Position numbers and translations under genes: made by a program. Below are positions 24,901 through 36,900 of a DNA stretch of 64,000 nt, piece by piece. The stretch's first letter is position 1; every line of letters begins with the position of its first letter. The DNA comes from Dromiciops gliroides. Lineage: Eukaryota; Chordata; Mammalia; Microbiotheria; Microbiotheriidae. Location: NCBI RefSeq assembly GCF_019393635.1, contig NC_057863.1, positions 1,118,501 through 1,182,500 of the forward strand, read 5' to 3'. The notes under the pieces were generated by a model. It did not search any database, was not told the origin of the DNA, and worked only from the letters and a program-made list of their open reading frames with translations.

Positions 24901-27900
24901 TCATTCTAAGCCCTTACTGCCCACACAATGGCTCCCATTGGCCAAGGAAAATTCAGCCAGTCTTGCTCTTCGCTGCCTTTGGGTACAAAGCAAGGCAAAA
25001 ATGCAGAGTAGGCAAGAAAAGCTGAAGACTTTGAATTTGCTGGCAAGTGATTCTTTCAATCTCTCTTTTTTTCTTTTTAACAATAAACACCTTTTTTTAA
25101 AGTTTTGAGTTCCCAATTCTACCCCTCCTTCCCTCCCTCCCCAACTCCTCCCTGAGGCGGTGAGCGATCAGATATAGGTTATCCATGTGCGACTATGTCA
25201 AATGTGACTATATCAGTCATCTTGTACGAGAAAACAAATGAAAGAAATGAAGTGACAACAGCTGGCTTCAGTATGCTCCATCAACATCAGTTCTTTCTGT
25301 GGATGTGGGTAGCCTGCTTCCTCATGAGTTCTTTGGGATTGTCTTGGATCATTGTATTGCCAAGAAGAGCTAAGTCCTTCACAGTTCCTCATCAAACAAT
25401 ATTGCTGTCACTTGTGTACAACGTTCTCCTGGTTCTGCTCACTTCACTATACATCAGTTTATACAAGTCTTTCCAGACCTTTCCTTTTTTTTTTAAGTAA
25501 TAAACATTTTTATTTATCGTTTTGAGTTCCAATTTTTATCCCTCCTTCCCTCCCTCCCCTGTGCCCTCCCTAAAGTGGCAAGTGATCAGATATAGGTTAT
25601 ACATGTGAGATTATGTAAACCATTACCATATTAGTCATTTTGTACAAGAAAACTTAAATGAAAGGAAAAAAAGGGTTTTTTTAAATGAAAGAAAGTGAAA
25701 AATCACCTGCTTCAGTCTGTGTTCAATCAAAACCAGTTCTTTCTCTGGAGGTGGATAGTCTGCTTCATCAATAGTCCTTTGGGATTGCCTTGGATCATTC
25801 ACTGTATTGTTGAGAATAGTGAAGTCATTCACAATTCTTCCTCAAACAATATGGCTGTCTCTGTGCACAAAGTTCTCTTGGTTCTGCTCACTTCACTATA
25901 TATCAGTTCACACAAGTCTTTCCAGGCCTTTCTGAAATCCTCCTGCTTGTCATTTCTTAGAGCACAATAATATTCCATCACCATCATATGCCACAGCTTG
26001 TTCAGCCATTCCCCAATTGATGGGCATTCCTTTGATTTCCAATTCTTAGCCACCACAAAAAGAGCTGGTGTAAATATTTATGTACAAATAGGTCTTTTTC
26101 TCTTTTGGGGATGTCTTTGGGATATAAACCCAGCAGTGGTATTGCTGGATCAAAGGGTATGTATAGTTCTATAGCACTTTGAGCATAGTTCCAAATTGTT
26201 CTCCAGAATGGTTGGATCAGTTCACAATTCCCTCAACACATCCCCTCCAACATCCAATATTTTCTGTTTTTGTTATATTTGCCACTCTGATAGGTGTGAG
26301 GTGAGACCTCGGAGTTGTTTTACTTTGCATTTCTCTGATCAAGAGTGATCTAGGGGCAGCTAGGTGGTGAAGTGGATAGAGCACTGGCCCTGGAGTCAGG
26401 AGTACCTGAGTTCAAATCTGGTCTCAGATATTTGACACTTACTAGCTTTGTGACTCTGGGCAAGTCACTTAACCCCAATTGCCTCACCCCACCCCAAAAA
26501 AGAGTGAGCTAGAGCATTTTTTCATATGATCGAAGATAGCTTTGATTTTTTTTTGTCTGAAAACTGCTTGTTCATATCCTTTGACCATTTATCAATTGGG
26601 GAATGACTTGTATTTTTATAAATTTGATTCAGTTCTCTATATAATTGAGAAATGAGGCCTTTATCAGAGATATCTGTTTCAAAAATTCTTTCTCAGTTTT
26701 CTGCTTCCCTTTTAATCTTGGTTACATTAGTTTTGTTTGTGCAAAAACTTTTTAATTTTACATAATCAAAATGATCTGTTCTACATTTTGTATACCTTCC
26801 TTGGTTCTAAATTCTTTCTCTGTCCATAAATCTGACAGATAAACAATTCCATGTTCTCTTAATTTGCTTATGGTATCACCTTTTATGTGTAAATCATGTA
26901 CCCATTTTGACCTTATTTTAGTATATAGTATGAGATGTTGGTCTATACCTAGTTTCTGCCATACTGTTTTCCAACTTTCCCAGCAGTTTTTGTCAAAATA
27001 ATGAGTTTTTGTTCCCAAAACTTGGATTTTGGGGTTTATCATATAATAGATTACTATAGTCATTTACTATAGTGTCATTCATACCTATTTTATTCCATTG
27101 ATCCACTTCTCTATTTCTCAGCAAGTACTGGATTGTTTTGAGAATTACCACTTTATATAATACAGTTTGAGATCTGATACTGCTAAACCACCTTCTTTCA
27201 CAATTCTTTTATTGATTCCCTTGATATCCTTGAGCTTTTTTCTTCCAAATGAATTTTATTTTTTCTAGATCTATAAAATAATTTTTATCATTTGATTTGC
27301 ATGGCACTAAATAAATACATTAACTTAGGTAGGATTGTCATTTTTATTATACTGGCTCAGCCTACCCATGAGCAATTAATATTTTCCCAATTGTTTAGAT
27401 CTGACTTTATTTATGTGAAAAGTGTTTTGTAATTGTGTTTGTATACTCCCTGGGTTTATCTTGGTTTATCTTCTTCTTCTTGGCAGGTAGACTCCCAAGT
27501 ATTTTATATTGTCTACAGTTTTTGTTTGTTTGTTTGTTTGTTTTGGGGGGGTTAGGCAATTGGGGTTAAGTGTCTTGCCCAGGGTCACACAGCTAGTGTC
27601 AAGTGTCTGAAGCTAGATTTGAACTCAGGTCCTCCTGACTCTAAGGCTAGTGCCCTATTCACTGCGCCACCTAGCCGACACCCCCCCACCCCCGTCTACA
27701 GTTTTTTTAAATGGAATTTTTCTTTCTATCTCTTGTTGCTGGACTTTCTTGGTAATATATAGAAATTCTGGTGATTTCTGTGGGCTTATTTTGTATCCTG
27801 CAACTTTGCTAAAGTTGTTAGTAATTTCAAGTAGTTTTTTAGTTGATTCTCTAGAATTTTCAAAGTATAACATTATGTCATCTACCTATTCTAATTGCTT

Positions 27901-30900
27901 TAGTTTTTTTTTTCTTTTCTTATTGCCATAGCTAACATTTTTTTTTTTTTTGGTAAGGCAATTGGGGTTATGTGACTTGCCCAGTGTCACACAGCTAGTG
28001 TTAAGTGTCTGAGGCTGGATTTGACCTCAGGTACTCCTGAATCCAGGGCCAGTGCTTTATCCACTGCACCACCTAGCTGCCCCTCATAGCTAACATTTCT
28101 AGTACAATATTAAATAATAGAGGTGATTATGGGCATCCTTGCTTCACCCCTGATTGTAGTGGGAAGGCTTATAGTTTATCTCCATTACAGATAATGCTCG
28201 TTGATGTTGTTGGTTTTTTTAAATGATTATGTAAAACATTACCATATTAGTAATTTTGTAGAAGAAAACTTGAATAAAAGGAAAAAAGGAAAGAAAGTGA
28301 AAAATAGCCTGCTTCAGTCTGTGTTCCATCAATATCAGTTCTTTCTTTGGAGCTGGATAATGTGCTTCCTCATTAGTCCTTAGGGATTGTCTTGGATCGT
28401 TGTATTGTTGAGAATAGTTAAGTCCTTCCCAGTTCTTCACTGAATAATATTGTCACTGTGCACAATGTTCTCTTGGTTCTGCTCACTTCACTATACATCT
28501 TGCTCATGTTTTTAGATAAATATTACTCATCATTTTAAGGTAAGCTCCACTTGTTCCTGTGCTCTCTAGTGTTTTAATAGGAATGGATGTTGTATTTTGT
28601 CAAAGGCATCTATTGAGATAATCATGATTTCTTTTGGTTTTGTTATTGATATGGTCAATTATGCTGATAGCTTTTCTAATATTGAACCAGCCCTGCATTC
28701 CTGATATAAATCCCACCAGGTCATAGTGTATAATACTTGCAATATATTGCTATAATCTCTTTGCTAGTATTTTATTTAAAATTTTTGCATCAATATTCAT
28801 TAGGGAAATTGGTCTATAATTTTCTTTCTCTGTTTTGGCTCTTCCTGGTTTTGGTATAAGCACCATATTTGTCTCATAAAAGGAATTTGGTAGGCCTCCT
28901 TTACTTATTTTCTCAAATAGTTTATATAGTACTGGGATGAATTGTTCTTTAAATGTTTGGTAAAATTCACCTGTGAACCTATCTGGTCCTGGGGATTTTT
29001 TAAAGGAAGTTCATTGATAGTTTGTTCAATTTCTTTTTCTAAGATAGGATTATTTAAATGTTTTATTTCTTCTTCTGTTAATCTAGGTAATTTTAAATTT
29101 TGTATATATTAATCCATTTCATTTAGATTGTCAAATTTATTGGCATATAATTGGGCAAAATAATTCCTAACAATTATTTTAATTTCCTCTTCATTGGTGG
29201 TGAGGTCACTCCTTTTCATTTGTGTCATTTGAAAATATATGAGGGGAGGGTGCGGCTAGGTGGCCCAGTGGATAGAGCACCGGCCCTGGATTCAGGAGGA
29301 CCTGAGTTCAAATTTGGCCTCAGACACTTGACACTAGCTGTGTGACCCTGGACAAGTCACTTAACCCCAATTGCCTCACCAAAAAAAAAAAAAAGAAAGA
29401 AAGAAAAGAAAATATATGGGGGTGCCTATCCCTGTCATAAGTTTTAGGGAACTTAGGTGGGGTTTCTAACGTATTCTTACTTATAAATTAGAGGCTATAG
29501 CACCAGTCTTTGGCATTAAGCATTTATTAAAGCCTATTAAATATTAGTAAAGAGAGAGCACATGGCTCAGAAAGTTCAGAAGCCCTACATTACCTAGGAT
29601 AGAGAGAGAGGGCTTGCAGGAGAGAGAAAAGAGACATCCCTTCCTTGCCCCAAGGGTTTTTATCCTCCCTCAGGTAGAGGTGGGTCACTGCACATTGATT
29701 CAAGCTAATTGGCTAGTAACATTCAAGTCCATTGATTGGCATGACTTGAAAGTGGTCACCTAGGTGAGTTAACTTCCTTTAGGTAGTCAAGAAGGTCAAT
29801 CTACATTTCCTTTGCAATTCTCCTGACTCTGGGCTGGCCTTAAAAGAGATCAGGCAAGGCTCCCTCAAGTGGTGGTGGTGGGGCCTCTGGGACCCCCCCA
29901 ACCATTATTTTATCACACATTTTTCATGCTAGTAATTTAGTTTTCTTCTTTCCCTTTTTTCTTTTTTTTTTGTGGGGCAATGGGGGTTAAGTGACTTGCC
30001 CAGGGTCACACAGCTAGTAAGTGTCAAGTGTCAGAGGCTGAAGTTGAACTCAGGTACTCCTGAATCCAGGGCCAGTGCTTTATCCACTGCACCACCTAGC
30101 TTCCCCTCTTCTTTCCTTTTTTTGATCAAATTAACCAAAGGTTTATCTATTTTATTGTTTTTTCCCATAAAACTAGCCTTTAGTTTTATTAGTCTATCAA
30201 TCACTCAATTAAAATGTTCTGCTTTTCCTGACCACTCAACCACAATTGTTAACACCAGCTCTTCTTAGCATTTGTAAGCATTTAATGATACCTGCCCAGC
30301 TTCTTTTCAAGAAAAGATAAACAGTAAAACCTTCATTAGTTTGAACACTTTGCATGTGGGAGCATTCTGATTAATTGAAGTTCCTGTCTAAATGAGCCCT
30401 AACCAGAAACCCATATTTGCTTTGGCATTAAAAAAACACAACACTTTAAAAGAAATCTTACTCCACTCCCCTGCCCCAGAAGGTCAAGTACAATTGGATC
30501 TTATCTGATATTTCTTTGATTTTTAAGTGCAACAATAAGCCCAGGGAGGTCTAGGAAATTCATCCTCTCAATTTCCACTCATGGGCCCCTTTCAGCTCTG
30601 AATCCACCCATATATGTACCTAGATGAGTCCTAGGAAGTCTGGCCTGGAAAAAGAGAGCTCAGGCTCTTTTTCCTCTCAGCCTCTGACTTAAAAAAAAAA
30701 AAAAATCTATCTCTACGGGGCAGCTAGGTGGCTCAGTGGATAAATCACTGGCCCTGGATTCTTGAGGACCTGCGTTCAGATCCGACCTCAGACACTTGAC
30801 ACTTACTAGTTGTGTGACCCTGGAGAAGTCACTTAACCCTCATTGCCCTGCCCCCCCCCAAAAAAAAAAATCTATCTGTGGATTTTTATATCCACACCCT

Positions 30901-33900
30901 GGAGCCTTGGGAAAGTTATTTAATGCTTGTTTGGTTCTTGTCTAGTGTCTCTGGGGAAATAGGTGGTGGGGGTCCTCTTTTTTTTGGCGGGGCAATGGGG
31001 GGGGGTTAAGTGACTTGCCAAGGGTCACACAGCTAGTGTCAAGTGTCTGAGGCTGGATTTGAACTCAGGCACTCCTGAATCCAGGGCCGGTGCTCTATCC
31101 ACTGTGCCACCTAGCCGCCCCTTAGGTGTTCCTCTTTAAAGAATTACACCTCTCACACACAATCCAATTAGAATTAAAGGGTCTTTTATTTGGGTGCTGG
31201 AGAACGTGACGAAGAGGCAAGTCAAAGACCTGGAGGGGAGGAGATGGCTTAGAGACATCTTTCTCCTAATGTCAGGAACAGATTGGCACTAGCTTCTAAG
31301 CCTTCAAGTGCTAATGCACAGCCTTTAGGATGTTGATCCTGAAAGTATGAAACATAAATCTGAATTGGCATTTCACTTACAACTCAGCTCTGCATTGTCC
31401 AAACTATTCCTTTCAAGTTGCTGTCTTCTGACAAGTCAATGGTCACCTTCTCCAAGAAGGGGTGTGGTCCTTACTAGGGGCTCCTTCCAAAGGAGAACCA
31501 GCCCCTTCTGAGAACTCTGCAGCCACCTGTTTCTCAGCCTCACGTGGCTGCTTCCAAGGCTGTGACTGCTTAGTCTTGCCTTCCCAAAACCTCCACTCTT
31601 GAAAAACACAAAGCAGAGGAAGCAGCTGGGTTTTGAGATGGAGTCTCAAGTTCACCTGGACCAGATCATTTTCGAGCAGTTTGCCTTTTTTAGGGGGAGG
31701 ATAGAGAGGAGGAGGAAGTGCCTCTTCCCCCATCTCTCCAGAGAGTGACTAGAAAAATCCTCACACCCTCAGAAGAAGGGGAGAGGAGAGCTGTTCCTGC
31801 ACAATGGCCAATAAGGGGAGTGTTTCACTGTCTCTGAGCCTGAAAATTCATAAAACGATCAACATTCCAAAATGGAGGTCTGTAATCTGAGCAGAGAAGT
31901 TATAACCTGGGGTAGTGCATAGCACATGCCAAGAAAACCCAGAGCGTGGTTGGGAACAGAATGTATATGGGCTAACAGAAGAGAGAGGGAAGAGACTGCA
32001 AGTTTCTCACAGATAATAAGCTAAAGTCCTAGAAGAAAGCTTGGGAATCTCTGGGAGGGGACGGGAGATCCACCAAGCCATCCCAGTCAAGACCGGACCA
32101 AGTCTGGTCAGTCCCAGGCAATTCAGTGGGAGTAGCCCAGCCCCCAAACATGCAGCACTAGGGCTGTGATTCAAACCTATAGTGTAGGTTCATAGTTTCA
32201 TCTGGAGATGGTCTAGTGACATCGGCCTAAAATCCATCAGGAGGGGCTTTTCCTAGGAGAAACAAAATCAAAGATACAGCAGGGCCTGGGAAGCTCCTCC
32301 TGTGAAAAATGATTCATCTGTCAGCAGGAAGCCAAATGGTCACCACGTGTGGCTACTACCTGGCTGGAGCCAGGAGCCAGATAAACCCAGAGGACAGGAC
32401 CATCGTTTCAAAAAAAATCCCCCTGACTCTCAGGAACAGGACAAGCTGTTCCAACATTGTCCCTGCAGGTCTCACCTCCCTGAGAAGCTTCAACCTGGAC
32501 ATCAGCAGGGTGTGGCTCACACCTCCTCCCCACAGTGGTGAAGGGCCCCAAGTTCGAGAGGTTCACCTGCATCAGGACAAGGACAACAGCCAGACCTGGT
32601 GAGTTGGAGGGACACAGACCATGGGCGCCCCCACCCACACTAGCCCCTCCGACAGTCTGACCATCCCTTTGAGAGAAGGGGGCAAATTAAGAACTATCAT
32701 ACCCATTTCACAGATGAGGAGTGTGAGGCTCAAAGACAAAGGGAGGTTAGAAAGGGAATGGAGTTAGAAGCAAGGTCCAAAAGGGAGTCCAGAGGAAGAT
32801 GGGAGTAGTGTTGAAAGCACTATGTGCCAATCACTGTGCTGGGATCCAGAGACTAAAGACTAAGTTGCCCTTGCCCAGAAGGAGCTGACATTCTGTGGGA
32901 TCAATGACCCCATAAAGTCCCCAAACCAGCAAGTACCTACCAAGTAATTTGGGGGAGGAGCACCTGAGAAACATGGAAGAAAGAAGGCGGCTGGGGAGAG
33001 GCCCTAACGGGGAGCCTGATGATCAGCACCGATCACCCCAGAAGGGAATCCGCGGTGAGGGGCATGAGCGTCCCCTGCTCCAGGCAGTGCTCGTTCCCAA
33101 TGCGGGGGACGGAGGGAAGGTTCCCCTGCACACATCGGGGACAGCCTGGGCAAACGCATGGAGGTGAGAAATCTAGCGCCATGTGGGAGGAACGCTAAAT
33201 AGGCGTGGAATAACGTACCAAAAGCCTGAGGAGGTGAGTTCAAGCCAGCTCACTGGAGTTTTCGATGCCAAGTTGAGGGGTCTGTACGTTCTCCTAGAGA
33301 CACCGGGACCCGCTGTGGGTTTGAGCAGGAGGCCAGCATGGTAACGCTTGTGCCGGAGGTTACGTTGAGGAGGGGAAAGGGCTGGAAGCAGGAGGCTTAG
33401 GCGTTACTGGCCCAAAAGGGGATGGGAGTCTGCACTAGGGCAGCAGCCTGGGGGCCAGTGGAGACCAGGAGGCCATGGGATAAGGAGTCCGGAGGCTGGG
33501 AGACTGGGGGAGGGGCTGGCTTCCAGCTCTGTTTGGGGAAGCCCCGGGGGGTCTGGTAAAAATGTCCTACGGGAATTTTGAGAGGGGAGACCTGGGAGTT
33601 CTAGGCTCGCGCTGGGCCCTCCACCTGCCCCACATCCCCTTTGTCTCACCTCTGGTCACGCTCTTGGACAATGGGCAGTTCTGGTGGGCTTGTGGTCTCT
33701 TTGGTGGGGGTCCTCCACTCGAGGCCTCCAACGGGCTCTGTGTGTTGTCTGAGAAGCCATCTGGCCAAGGCCGAGCTTTCTGGAGGGGTGTGAGGCCACC
33801 TAGTCCGACCCAACGTCCCCCAAGCATCCCCCCCCCATAACATGCTGGACGGGCAGTTGTCCTGCCTTTGCTTGGAGACCTCTGATGAGAGAGAGCCCCG

Positions 33901-36900
33901 CCCCGCGCCCCCCCCTCCCCCGATGGTGAGGAAGCTGCTCTGAAGCACTCTAGCCTCAGTATGTCTCTGAGCAAAGGTTGCCCAGGGCTCTGGGGGCGGA
34001 GCAGAAAGCGCTCTCTGGGGAATGGGCCCATTCCCTCTCCCCCCAGCCCCCTCCGTCTACGGCCCTCTGAATACGATGCATTGTCCTTGCACCGATGTAC
34101 CCAACATGGCAACAGCAACCATGCACCGCCTTGCTCTTTTGCACGTTTGCTATCCTCAACAGTAAAGAAGAGCGGGTGAAATGCCTGCTGCCTGTCAGAG
34201 TCCTGTTGGAAGCCAGGTTCTCAGGCACCGTCTATCTTTTTTTCATTATTATTTTGTGAGGCAATTGGGGTTAAGTGACTTGCCCAGGGTCACACAGCTA
34301 GTAAGTGTCAAGAGTCTGAGGCCAGATTTGAACTCAGGTCCTCCTGAATCCTGGGCCGGTGCTCTATCCACTGCACCACCTAGCTGCCCCTAAAAGCATT
34401 TTAAATTATAAACTGGAACGCTCCCAGCAAGGGGCAAAATCCGGCTGCCAAATCTTTGTCTTTTCTGTGGTAGATTGGAAGGCCAGTCTTCCTCAGGTGG
34501 CTGGGCCACCTCCAGCCAGCTTCCTCTGTCCTTCTGCACCCCCAACCCAGCTTTCCACAGTTCCCTGAATGTTTCCCTTGACGCTGACACCCCCTCTCTT
34601 CTCAGTATTCTCTGGCTTGTCTGATGTTATAAATGGTGCCCGACAACCTCTTTTTCTTCGATGGTCTGGGGGTCCTGTCCTAGCAATGCAGTGATTAAGG
34701 AACAATGTGTGCCCTGGGGTGAATCCCGGGCCCTCTCTGGGCTTCAGGCTTGCTCTCCTGCCCACCCTGAGGGCCCTCTGTCCCCTAGCCAGGACGTGGA
34801 CAATCTAAAGGGCTCCCAGGAGCCTAGTGAGCTCAAAGCCTGGGGAGCAGCAGCCCCTTCGCAAAGGCCTCAGCAGCCAAGGTGGCCTGGGAGGATGTGG
34901 TGAAATCTGCTTCTGCTGCTCAGCAGCCCCTCAAGGGGGCTGTAATTCTGCTGTGACACGTGTGTCCCAATTTGATGGGGAACACGTGATGCTCTCTCCA
35001 TGCAAAGCCAATGCTTCTGACAGCCCCACCAGCCTGCAACCCAATTTGAGGTGTGCCTCCAGCAGAGGCTGGGCCGGCAGTGGGTGCTCCTGGGAAGGGA
35101 GAGGGGCAGCTGCTGGGGAGGCCAGGGAAGGACAGACGGGAGGTTCTCTGAGTGCTCGTTGGCTGACTCAGTACCACCAGGAGGGCAAGGACAAGCTGAT
35201 GGTCACAGAAGCCAGGCCAGGTCACTCAGGGAGCACCGCAGAGGAGGGCTAGGCCTCAGCTGGCTCTCCCTCCAGCCCAGCAGGCTCCCGTGCTGCCCAG
35301 AGGGCAGGGGCCAGGGAGCTATTGCCACGGTGATGACCCAATTGTCTGCTCCTCCTCAATGGGGCAGCTTCTCAAGCACGGCGGTCTGCACCCCACCTCA
35401 GCCTGGTGCAGCAGCTGCTTCTTCCTGCTGACTCACCTTCCCCTCCTACCCACCCCAGCCCCGACCCACACGCAGACAGGAAAGGGTGGGTGGCAGCTGA
35501 GGCTCCCCTCCCCCAGGGCAGGTGGAGATCCGTGATTCACTCTGGGAGCCTGGGCAGGCTTCCTTTCTCATCTGCTCACGGCAGGGGCTGGTCTTTCTCC
35601 AGCTTTCCCTCTGGTGGCCCACATGCCAAGGGAAGGCCCAGAGGACAGCCCAGTAGATAGCATCATTCCAGGCCTTGCTCTGCCCTTGACGATGCCCCTT
35701 TGCCTGTGTGGGCCTCAGTTCGTTCATCTGTATAATGGGAGGGCTGAATGAGGTTGGACCCCAGGGGCCCATGCTCCAGTTGCCTGAATTGCCCACTGTG
35801 GGTGGGGCATTCTGGGGCCCATCAGAACCCAGAGGCCCAGGGCTGAGAGCTGGCTGAACTTCCTAGAATGGCCCCAGGCATGGCCAGTGAGGAGCTCACC
35901 CAGAGGATGGTCTGAGCTGAGGGCAGCAGGGGCAGCCTGCTGGGGCTTTAGCTCGTCTCACCCAGGCTGGCAGACCCAATGGGACATCCTGGCCCTTCTT
36001 TCCCTTGACCAGGCTCCTTGTTACTGGACCCTGGAGAGCACGGGGAGCTGGCCTCGTGCATAGCTGTAGCATCAGCGGGGATGATGAGATCATCTGTCAG
36101 CCCCTAAGTGAGTAAGCTCTGGGATCCCAGCAGGTCCCCTTGGAGGCCCTCAGCACATGGGTGGAGCCTTCTCCCTCTCTAGCATCAGGAGCCACCCTCC
36201 TGGTCCCCAGAATGGGACCTGGCCCCGCTCTGGCCACGGCCAAGTACCTTTGTGAGCTCTGAGAGACAGGTTTGCAAACCTGGACAAGTGCCCTTTGGGG
36301 CAGCCTGGGCCCCCCAGGGAAAGCAAACCGTAGACCTTGGGAGGGGCAGGGTATGGGGTGAGCTGGAAGTGGTGGGCTGAGGACCTGGGTTCTAATCCTG
36401 GCTTGGCCCCTTTCTGTGTGACTTTGGGGAAGCCCCCTCACCTCTCTGGACCTGTTTCCCTTCTGGAAAACAAAGAGAGTGGTGCTGATGCTCTCTTAGG
36501 GCTCGTCCCACTTTTTGGGAAGGCCTTGACACCAGGGCTGGCCCTTGTCATCACGCTGTCCAATGATGTGCAGGCCAGGCTGGCCATGGGGGATCTATGG
36601 CCTCCCACCAGCTGGGAGCCAACTCCAATACAGCTGCTTCTCCACCTGCTCAGGGCTGTGGGCTCTTCCTCATTAGTATTCCCTCTTCCCCTCTCCCTCC
36701 TGTGTTCTAAACCATTACAGAGGATGTGCCCATTCCACGGGGGTCACACCCTCAGGTCTCCATAGCTCGGAGCCCGGACGGCACATTGGTGGTGAGTGTA
36801 TGGGATGGGGTCTGTCCACCACAGGATGGGAGTCACTGCTGCCCTTGTGCAGGGCAGAGGTCGCCACTACCCCCACACAGAACTGTCTCCATCCAGGACA

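Larger units (their letters stand above)
25485..30236 (-). mobile_element. Long L1 copy, split by later insertions
   Basis: Minus-strand L1 covering the 3' UTR and much of ORF2. The C-terminal part reads [20 protein letters not shown]; the central part reads [20 protein letters not shown]1 pieces are about 25485-26352, 26501-27523, 27694-27940, 28085-28213, 28497-29220, 29918-29957 and 30106-30236. Between them lie four SINEs, a second L1 tail and an LTR. Reading frames are broken, and ORF1 and the 5' UTR are not present. Confidence 0.85.

Noticed and set aside
25829-27063. Minus-strand frames such as [16 protein letters not shown] and [12 protein letters not shown] as possible host proteins
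   Set aside because: They are L1 ORF2 pieces, repeated at several places in the window.
32302-32468. In-frame extension upstream of ITGAE exon 2 (from an ATG at 32309) as an alternative first exon
   Set aside because: It lacks a signal peptide, whereas exon 1 at 18945 joins in phase and gives the expected 18-residue signal before FNLD.
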